Of a stretch of 5,066 nucleotides of DNA, positions 1 to 4,051 are shown piece after piece; the stretch's first letter is position 1, and every line of letters begins with the position of its first letter. The position numbers were made by a program, and so were the translations under genes. Under the pieces are notes generated by a model that saw nothing but the letters and a program-made list of their open reading frames with translations, did not search any database and had not been told where the DNA came from. The stretch is from Akkermansiaceae bacterium (lineage in GTDB: Bacteria > Verrucomicrobiota > Verrucomicrobiia > Verrucomicrobiales > Akkermansiaceae). Where the stretch lies: contig JARFPV010000210.1 in the NCBI GenBank assembly GCA_029288115.1, positions 1 through 5,066 of the forward strand, read 5' to 3'.

Positions 1-57
1 CCTATTAACTAACAATCAACTCACAAACATATTAAAATAAACAACACAGTAAAAAGT

Positions 58-149
58 GTCAATTGACTAGCCTTTATAATGCTTTGCCCCTGATATTCCG
101 AAGCGCACGAACCGGAAGCTAGTAGAGTGATTCAGGCAAAAAAAGGAGG
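58..149 (+). promoter_or_regulatory. Leader of truncated gene: -10-like box and strong Shine-Dalgarno
   Basis: The first 60 bases are AT-rich, unlike the rest of the window. A perfect 10-bp palindrome GTCAATTGAC lies at 58-67 and an exact TATAAT hexamer at 75-80. No convincing -35 box stands 16-18 bp upstream of TATAAT; TTGACT at 63-68 is far too close. An AAAAGGAGG stretch at 141-149 is a near-perfect Shine-Dalgarno site, 7 nt ahead of the GTG at 157. It also precedes ATG at 152, but that frame stops after two codons. The Shine-Dalgarno site is solid; the promoter is tentative. Apart from these elements I see nothing in 1-156. Confidence 0.35.
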
Positions 150-156
150 CAATGCT

Positions 157-255
157 GTGACGGCAGAGGTGAAGAATGATATCTACGCAAATATCAAAAC
201 GCCGTTTAAACACGGGGTGGTCCTCAAGGGGGCAAAACCTGGTCAAAAGAACTAA
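157..255 (+). pseudogene. Truncated N-terminus of an unidentified, possibly glycosidase-type gene
   Basis: A GTG codon 7 nt after a GGAGG Shine-Dalgarno site opens a 32-codon frame ending in TAA at 253-255. The peptide begins MTAEVKNDIYANIKTPFKHG and continues VVLKGAKPGQKN. The run IYANIKTPFKHGVVLKG resembles the N-terminus of GH130/GH43-like glycoside hydrolases, where an 'IYeevKTPfKyGvVLkg' segment precedes the first beta-propeller strands; I recall this from family knowledge and it is unverified. A complete gene would need several hundred more codons, and none follow. The frame breaks just before the RAYT gene, which suggests that insertion or deletion associated with the transposase removed the rest. 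It could instead be a genuine small ORF. No matching 3' fragment of this gene is seen elsewhere in the window. Confidence 0.4.
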
Positions 256-283
256 GGGACAGACCAACTGTGAGAGAAAAAGT

Positions 284-312
284 TTGACGCACTTGCATAA
301 AAGTGTTCTAGT
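284..312 (+). promoter_or_regulatory. Possible sigma70-type promoter for the transposase gene
   Basis: TTGACG (284-289) is followed after 17 bp by TCTAGT (307-312), which matches TATAAT at four of six positions. Initiation from here would give an almost leaderless mRNA, because the ATG is at 322. This agrees with the lack of a Shine-Dalgarno site. A small inverted repeat, TGTTC-TAGT-GAACA (304-317), overlaps the -10 and lies directly before the start codon, so it could act as an operator or a start-masking hairpin. This is pattern matching only. Confidence 0.25.
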
Positions 313-321
313 GAACATGTC

Positions 322-1431
322 ATGCGCCAAGCCCGTTTCCTCTCCCCCTCTGCGGAGACATCTTCCTCTCTCTACCATTGCATTTCCCGTGTGGTGGACA
401 GGCAGTTTGTGCTTGGGCGTGAGGAAAAGGACATGTTTGTGCGCATGATGCGGCAATACGAGACGTTCTGCGGCGTGCGGGTGCTTTCCTACTGTATCAT
501 GAGCAACCATTTCCATTTGCTCGTTGAGGTGCCACCGAAGGAAAAGGGGGCGGCTGTCACGCTCTCGGATGAGGATTTCCTGGCGCGACTCAAGCCGATG
601 TATTCGAAGGTTTATTACCGCGGTATTGAGCAGATGCTGGAAAGATTCCGTGCCGATGGGGCGGATGCTGCAGCCAGCGAGCTTAAGGAGAAATTCAGCT
701 GCCGGATGCACGATCTTTCCGAGTTCATGAAAGGGCTTAAACAGAGGTTTACCCAGTGGTATAACGGTGCTCACGGTCGGCGCGGAACTTTGTGGGAAGG
801 CCGGTTTAAGAGTGTCCTAGTGGAGGATGGATACGCGGCGCGGGTGATGTCGGCCTATATCGATTTGAACCCAGTTAGGGCGGGCATGGTGACAAGACCC
901 GAGGACTACAAGTGGTGCTCCTACGGTGAGGCGATGCAGCCGAAGGCTAGCACCGGCAGGGAAAAAGCGCGCGCCGGGATTTGCCGGATACTTGAAACCA
1001 ATCAGGAGTTAGGAAACAAAGCACCTAGATCACAAGTTTGGACTGAGGGTGCGGCGGATCACTACCGAATGATGCTCTTTGCTGATGGCGAGGAGGTGTT
1101 TATTGACGAATGTCATTTAAATAAGAAAGGCCCTGCGGCTGGAAGCCACAGCCACGTTAGGAAAGGCTTTAAGCGTAAGGACGTGGAGAAGGTGCTCGCG
1201 AAGGGAGGCAAGCTCAGTGTGGGTGAGGCATTGCGCTGCAAGGTAAGGTATTTCAGCGATGGAATGACGTTTGGTAGTCGGGATTTTGTCAACAATGTAT
1301 TCAAGGACGCGAGGGAGAGGTTTGGGGAGAAACGCAAGAGCGGGGCAAGACCGTTGAAGGGGGTAGGGTGGCAGAAAACACAGACGCGCCTATACTCGAT
1401 GCGGCAGTTGGTGAAGGAGCCTCTTGAGTAA
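322..1431 (+). CDS. REP-associated tyrosine transposase (RAYT, Y1_Tnp/IS200-like family)
   Basis: The product is a 369-residue single-strand DNA endonuclease of the Y1 HUH superfamily; relatives nick and join REP palindromes. The HUH metal-binding motif is H63-F64-H65 within MSNHFHLLVEVP. The N-terminus (YHCISRVVDRQFVLG, residues 18-32) is typical of the family. The likely catalytic tyrosine is Y179 in SAYIDLNPVRAGMV, which aligns with the DYIYINPV tyrosine (Y115) of the E. coli REP transposase. The TLWEGRFKSVLV block (156-167) is also a family signature. Residues about 200-369 form an extension absent from the short enterobacterial enzymes; it contains RYFSDGMTFGSRDFVNNVF and a Lys/Arg-rich segment, probably DNA-binding. 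All key residues are present, so the enzyme is probably intact. The start at 322 is the first one consistent with the family N-terminus, although no Shine-Dalgarno is visible. REP-like palindromes lie 1.3 and 2.5 kb downstream. Confidence 0.93.
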   Translation: MRQARFLSPSAETSSSLYHCISRVVDRQFVLGREEKDMFVRMMRQYETFCGVRVLSYCIMSNHFHLLVEVPPKEKGAAVTLSDEDFLARLKPMYSKVYYRGIEQMLERFRADGADAAASELKEKFSCRMHDLSEFMKGLKQRFTQWYNGAHGRRGTLWEGRFKSVLVEDGYAARVMSAYIDLNPVRAGMVTRPEDYKWCSYGEAMQPKASTGREKARAGICRILETNQELGNKAPRSQVWTEGAADHYRMMLFADGEEVFIDECHLNKKGPAAGSHSHVRKGFKRKDVEKVLAKGGKLSVGEALRCKVRYFSDGMTFGSRDFVNNVFKDARERFGEKRKSGARPLKGVGWQKTQTRLYSMRQLVKEPLE

Positions 1432-1432
1432 C

Positions 1433-1495
1433 CCGGCATCGGAGAACTAACCGTCCTTCCAACGCCATTCCCCATCACCGGGAGGTGGGATTTTT
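1433..1495 (+). terminator. Rho-independent-type terminator with conserved upstream motif (copy 1)
   Basis: Directly after the transposase stop codon comes a CCGGCATCGG mini-hairpin, a linker AGAACTAACCGTCCTTCCAA, and a stem-loop CCATTCCC/GGGAGGTGG (1465-1488, using G-U pairs and one bulged A) followed by T5 (1491-1495). The whole block is repeated in diverged form at 2396-2460; about 40 of 48 bases match up to the loop. The stem sequence differs between the copies while the hairpin is kept, consistent with a working terminator of a dispersed family. Confidence 0.7.
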
Positions 1496-1510
1496 ATGTG
1501 GAGTAGTGGC

Positions 1511-1539
1511 TTGACGCCTCGCCTCGTTGATGCCATATT
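1511..1539 (+). promoter_or_regulatory. Candidate sigma70-type promoter for the higBA module
   Basis: TTGACG (1511-1516), a 17-bp spacer and CATATT (1534-1539, four of six matches to TATAAT) form the best promoter-like pair upstream of the toxin gene. An exact TTGACA at 1538-1543 is an alternative -35, but only weak -10 candidates (around 1561-1567) accompany it. An imperfect inverted repeat with GTTG/CAAC outer arms (1526-1545) overlaps the promoter and could be part of a HigA operator. There is no Shine-Dalgarno ahead of the toxin ATG at 1583. Confidence 0.35.
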
Positions 1540-1582
1540 GACAACACAACATTGAGCCGCTTAGCCTTGCTACGCAACCATC

Positions 1583-1891
1583 ATGCACGTCATCACCCGC
1601 CGGAGGCTCACAGAATACGCCAACAAGCACCCGAACGCCGCCGCTTCACTCACAGCGTGGCACACCGTGGTCAGAGCCGCACGGTGGCAGTCCATTGCCG
1701 AAGTTAGAAATACCTTCCCCCACGCAGATGCCGCACAAGCCGCCAGCGGCAAGACCATCACCATTTTCAACATCGCCGGAAACAATCACCGGCTCATCAC
1801 CGCCATCCACTACAACACGGGGAAAATTTTCATCCTCAAGATCCTCACTCACTCGCAATACGATAAACCTAACTGGAAAAAAGAACTATGA
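1583..1891 (+). CDS. higB: HigB-family toxin (RelE-like mRNA interferase)
   Basis: The product is a 102-residue protein of the HigB_toxin family, small ribosome-dependent endoribonucleases that cleave translated mRNAs and are neutralised by HigA. It aligns along its full length with E. coli HigB (YgjN, about 104 residues). Shared features are the opening MHVITRRRL, a middle stretch with FPHAD, the FNIAGNNHRLITAI block (residues about 62-75) that forms the core beta-strands, and the closing IFILKILTHSQYDK. Length and order match the family, so the toxin looks intact. The TGA stop overlaps the ATG of the next gene as ATGA, implying translational coupling. The toxin-first order is the usual one for higBA and opposite to most type II modules. 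The family call is strong; activity is inferred. Confidence 0.92.
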   Translation: MHVITRRRLTEYANKHPNAAASLTAWHTVVRAARWQSIAEVRNTFPHADAAQAASGKTITIFNIAGNNHRLITAIHYNTGKIFILKILTHSQYDKPNWKKEL

Positions 1892-2319
1892 GCCGCGCAC
1901 GCAACAAAACATCCCTGCCCAGGTTTTCCGCACTGCCCAAAACCTACGGGGCACTGTGCCGCCTCCACATGCCTCGCACCATCCATGACGGTATCGAACT
2001 GGATGCTGCTACGGAAATCATCGACCTCATGGCAGGGCACAAGCTCACCAAGGACCAAGAGGACTACCTCACCACGCTGGCCGACCTTGTGGCAGTGTAT
2101 GAGGAAAACCACATCGACCAGCTCCCCAAGCTCAAGCCTCGTGAATTCCTTGCCGTCCACCTCGACAACATCGGCATGAATGCCACCACATGGGGCAAGC
2201 TCATCGGCATCGACCGCTCGACCGCCTCGCGACTTCTCAGGGGAGAAAGAAAGCTCAATACCGACCACATCCGCAAGACAGCCGAGGCCCTGCGCATCGA
2301 TGCTGGATTGATGATCTAG
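1888..2319 (+). CDS. higA: HigA-family antitoxin (Xre-type helix-turn-helix)
   Basis: The product is a 143-residue antitoxin expected to bind HigB and repress the higBA promoter. The C-terminal helix-turn-helix covers about residues 85-140. The sequence GIDRSTASRLLRGERKLN contains the turn and recognition helix, and matches the corresponding SKSMVSRVLSGKRKLT region of E. coli HigA. The N-terminal half carries LPKTYGALCRLHMPRTIHD and an acidic helix (LTKDQEDYLTTLADLVAVYE) typical of the toxin-binding part. The start at 1888 overlaps the higB stop by 4 bases. An internal ATG (M28, position 1969) exists, but the family-like segment begins before it, so 1888 is preferred. The first 10 residues are basic. 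The gene ends 34 bases before the PEP-CTERM tail relic and has no terminator of its own closer than 2426. Confidence 0.9.
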   Translation: MSRARNKTSLPRFSALPKTYGALCRLHMPRTIHDGIELDAATEIIDLMAGHKLTKDQEDYLTTLADLVAVYEENHIDQLPKLKPREFLAVHLDNIGMNATTWGKLIGIDRSTASRLLRGERKLNTDHIRKTAEALRIDAGLMI

Positions 2320-2352
2320 AATTACAGCATCCAGTAGCTATTGAAATGTTAG

Positions 2353-2394
2353 GGCCTTGGTGGACTCGCACTCATACTCCGTCGCCGTAAGTAA
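2353..2394 (+). pseudogene. 3' relic of a PEP-CTERM protein gene
   Basis: Thirteen codons ending in TAA (2392-2394) read GLGGLALILRRRK. This is the classic end of a PEP-CTERM sorting tail: a small hydrophobic helix capped by an Arg/Lys cluster at the extreme C-terminus. Such tails are handled by the exosortase system in verrucomicrobial and other Gram-negative exporters. In this frame a TAG at 2350-2352 closes the upstream side. In another frame the bases just before read PVAIEML, which could be the degraded front of the tail, so a frameshift near 2350 is plausible. No body of a secreted protein is visible; the region upstream is higA in another frame. The adjoining terminator copy would be the original terminator of this lost gene. 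The tail is striking, but at 13 codons chance cannot be fully excluded. Confidence 0.6.
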
Positions 2395-2395
2395 A

Positions 2396-2460
2396 CCGGC
2401 CTCGGAAAACCAACCATCTTTCCAACCCCATTCCCCGGTCACACGGGGCGTGGGGTTTTT
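2396..2460 (+). terminator. Rho-independent-type terminator with conserved upstream motif (copy 2)
   Basis: This is the second copy of the block found after the transposase: mini-hairpin CCGGCCTCGG, linker AAAACCAACCATCTTTCCAA, then a strong stem. CCCCATTCCCC (2426-2436) pairs with GGGGCGTGGGG (2445-2455) with one mismatch and one G-U pair, the loop is 8 nt, and T5 follows (2456-2460). The stem is stronger than in copy 1. It terminates transcription arriving from higBA and originally probably ended the PEP-CTERM gene whose tail lies directly upstream. Confidence 0.75.
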
Positions 2461-2470
2461 CTGTTTGGTC

Positions 2471-2618
2471 GAATATCCAACAGCCAACAAGGAATATTCA
2501 ATTGCCAAGTAGAGGGCGTCACCACCGCGTTTTGTTTTTGATCGGTATGTGTTCCCAGCGACGCTGATGCGCGTGTCCTTTCGTCGGTTGGAAATTCCTT
2601 GATGGATATTGGATATTC
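2471..2618. repeat. 148-bp inverted repeat with 31-bp GGATATTC-rich arms
   Basis: The left arm 2471-2501 and the right arm 2588-2618 are reverse complements at 26 of 31 positions. The outer ends GAATATCCAAC/GTTGGATATTC... are best conserved, and both arms carry the shared CAAGGAATATTC / GAAATTCCTTG core. The 86-bp interior (2502-2587) has no convincing ORF; GCGTC (2516-2520) and GACGC (2560-2564) could form a nested stem. The arrangement is MITE-like. Similar GGATATT/GGAATATT-rich sequences flank small four-helix-bundle (S23-like) genes in environmental genomes as I recall them, so this may be a gene-less derivative. That link is inference, and I see no clear target-site duplication. Confidence 0.65.
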
Positions 2619-2720
2619 AATTTGTCTGGCTAGTTCCGCATGCTAAGGGGGCAGGGCTTGACGCAGTAGTTCCGCACCGCACACAGCCCAACCGAAGAAG
2701 GGACAAACACCTCAAGACAG
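2619..2720. other. Intergenic segment without gene; short direct repeat
   Basis: No credible coding frame is present; the only open frame reads through the repeats with an implausible protein. A 10-bp direct repeat TAGTTCCGCA occurs at 2631-2640 and 2667-2676. A TTGACG hexamer (2659-2664) lies between the copies without a matching -10 box. Nothing else is recognised. Confidence 0.4.
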
Positions 2721-2765
2721 GCTACTTCACCTATCCTCTGCTGTGGACAAGAGTGTCCACACTCC
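2721..2765 (-). repeat. REP-like element: GGAG head, perfect palindrome, conserved side sequence
   Basis: Read on the minus strand, GGAG (2765-2762) is directly followed by the perfect 8-bp stem TGTGGACA-CTCT-TGTCCACA (2761-2742). A GTAG or GGAG tetranucleotide 5' to a palindrome is the defining layout of RAYT-associated REP sequences. Four bases further on is a 17-mer (2721-2737; on the plus strand GCTACTTCAC-CT-ATCCT) that matches 15 of 17 bases of a segment lying three bases from a REP palindrome in the 3933-4027 element. The element sits downstream of the toroid gene stop (2888), so its hairpin may also stabilise or end that mRNA. No T-run follows. Confidence 0.65.
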
Positions 2766-2792
2766 TTACTTCAACCTGCTTCGCGGGGTTAT

Positions 2793-2816
2793 GGAGGAGG
2801 GGCATGCTCCGTCCTC
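2793..2816 (+). repeat. Weaker GGAG-headed hairpin, possible degenerate REP
   Basis: GGAG (2793-2796) is followed by GAGGGGCATGCTCCGTCCTC, which folds imperfectly: GAGG/CCTC outer arms and a GG/CC inner stem around CATGCT with a bulge. An alternative register pairs GAGGA (2794-2798) with TCCTC (2812-2816). It faces the 2721-2765 element head to head across 27 bases that hold another small hairpin (AACCTGC/GCGGGGTT, 2773-2790), so the pair may be a second composite REP cluster. Confidence 0.35.
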
Positions 2817-2887
2817 AGTAGCTTCATGTGGAGGCAGGATCTCTCGATAACCTCTGCCTTGTTCCTGTTCGGTGACCAAGCCCGAAA

Positions 2888-4051
2888 TCACTCCTCTTCC
2901 ACTGTCTCGTCGCGCTGATAGATCGGGAGCTGACGGTAGGGAACGGTGAAGGCGAGCACCATGACGGATGTGCCGTAAACACCTCCTGCTTCACGGCTGT
3001 ACCATGAGCCGTCTTCCTTCTGTTTGCTGAGGTAATTCTCATACATCCAGGTGGCGTACTGGTCCCAGTATTTGCCGCCGAGCTGGAACATGGCTTGCGC
3101 ATTGTAGTAGTTACCGTAGAACTCAAATTGTTTACCGGGGAGTGAGCGGTAGGTTTTTAACACGTAGTCGCCTGCCTTGAGGGTGGAGGGTTTGCCGTGC
3201 TCGCCGCAGAGTTCCAGACAGAGTAGACCCATGCCTGTTAGGGTAGTGCTATGGCTTTCGGTATTGGTGTAGCCAAACGTGCCGGTTTTTTGATTGTGGT
3301 GGCGGTAGAGGTATTTGACCGCGTCCGCAATGGCCTTGTCCGGCACGGCGGCACCGTTGAGTTTGGCGGAGCGAAGTGCCATCAGTGCCCAGCCGCTGCA
3401 TGAGGTGTCGCTGTCACGCGACCCGGGATGGTATCGCCAGCCGCCCTGATTTTGGTCTGATTTTTTAACCTTTTGGGCGCGCAGGATCAGCTGTAGTGCC
3501 TTGGGGAGTGCTTCATCGATTTTTTTCTGACGTGTAGGATCGACCATGCCGGAGACTTCGGACAGGAACAGAGTGGCGATGTTGTGGGCGTACATGGGGC
3601 CGGAGCCACCGCTTCCGGCTTGGAATACCCCGTCGCTTTTTTGGTTATCGAGAATGAAGTCGATACAGCGGTTGATATTCTCAGCGTAGGGGCCTTCGGT
3701 CGGGAGATGCCCCTTGGAAAGAAATGCCATGCCGGCGAGAGCGGGGATGCCGGTGGAGGTGCCGAATCGTTCGGGGAATGAGCCATTTTTCAGCTGCACC
3801 TTGGCGAGGTATCCGAGCCCTTTTTCAATGCTGGGCTCCATCTTGTCCTTGAACTTGTCGAAGACGGTTTCGTTCTCGGCGTGGAGAGTGGGGGAAAAAA
3901 GCAGAACGAGTAAAAGCGCGGTTAGCCATAGGGTAGGACCAGTTTTTAACTTGTCGGCAGGATGTGTGAAGTAGCTTCTCGGGTTGATGGTTCCCGGGGT
4001 TGCCGACAAGTTAAAAACTTGTCCTACTTTGTTTCTCGGATCTAACATCAT
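2888..4051 (-). CDS. Exported terpenoid-cyclase-fold (toroid) repeat protein
   Basis: The product is a 387-residue protein with prenyltransferase/squalene-oxidase-type repeats forming an alpha-alpha toroid. Successive repeat cores include QLKNGSF (85-91), NQKSDGVF (136-143), QGGWRYHPGSRDSDTSCSGW (202-221), NQKTGTFGY (253-261) and KQKEDGSWYS (343-352), resembling QW motifs. DSDTS (213-217) occupies the place of an Asp-rich cyclase motif, but a true DxDD is absent, so cyclase activity is doubtful and a structural or protease-inhibitor-like role is possible. A signal peptide core (LWLTALLLVLLFSPTLHA, 41-58) predicts cleavage after A58 and export. The ATG at 4051 overlaps the upstream stop as ATGA and follows an AGGGG Shine-Dalgarno, fixing the start. 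Residues 9-40 are encoded by a REP pair; without them the signal peptide would be an ordinary 26 residues. No better in-frame start exists after the repeat. Confidence 0.82.
   Translation of the reverse strand: MMLDPRNKVGQVFNLSATPGTINPRSYFTHPADKLKTGPTLWLTALLLVLLFSPTLHAENETVFDKFKDKMEPSIEKGLGYLAKVQLKNGSFPERFGTSTGIPALAGMAFLSKGHLPTEGPYAENINRCIDFILDNQKSDGVFQAGSGGSGPMYAHNIATLFLSEVSGMVDPTRQKKIDEALPKALQLILRAQKVKKSDQNQGGWRYHPGSRDSDTSCSGWALMALRSAKLNGAAVPDKAIADAVKYLYRHHNQKTGTFGYTNTESHSTTLTGMGLLCLELCGEHGKPSTLKAGDYVLKTYRSLPGKQFEFYGNYYNAQAMFQLGGKYWDQYATWMYENYLSKQKEDGSWYSREAGGVYGTSVMVLAFTVPYRQLPIYQRDETVEEE
3933..4027. repeat. Inverted REP pair (BIME-like) inside the toroid gene
   Basis: Two 27-bp arms (3933-3959 and 4001-4027) are reverse complements at 26 of 27 bases. 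Each arm starts at its outer edge with GTAG followed by GACAAGTT-TTT-AACTTGTC, a palindrome with 8-bp arms, and then GGCA. The left arm carries one A-to-C change at 3940 that breaks one stem pair. The 41-bp spacer contains GAAG-TAG-CTTC and CGGG/CCCG small inverted repeats. The GTAG head plus palindrome, arranged as an inverted pair, is the textbook form of a bacterial interspersed mosaic element mobilised by RAYT proteins. It lies entirely within coding sequence (residues 9-40) and keeps the frame open. Confidence 0.88.

Noticed and set aside
63..80. TTGACT plus TATAAT as a complete sigma70 promoter
   Set aside because: The two hexamers are only 6 bp apart, far from the required 16-18 bp.
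67..774. 235-codon open frame on the minus strand opposite the transposase
   Set aside because: It is antisense to the RAYT coding sequence with its HUH motif, and its translation shows no recognisable domain.
1433..2460. Integron attC sites flanking a toxin-antitoxin cassette
   Set aside because: The flanking repeats lack paired RYYYAAC/GTTRRRY core sites and end in T-runs, as terminators do.
2631..2676. CRISPR-like or target-site duplication from TAGTTCCGCA repeated 36 bp apart
   Set aside because: There are only two 10-bp copies, with no third unit, no cas gene and no element between them.
2742..2761. Inverted DnaA boxes (TGTGGACAA is one base from TGTGGATAA)
   Set aside because: The palindrome is fully explained by REP architecture, and no further boxes, AT-rich unwinding region or replication gene are nearby.
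2609..2821. 70-codon plus-strand frame
   Set aside because: It reads straight through the REP-like palindromes and hairpins, lacks a ribosome binding site and has no protein-like pattern.
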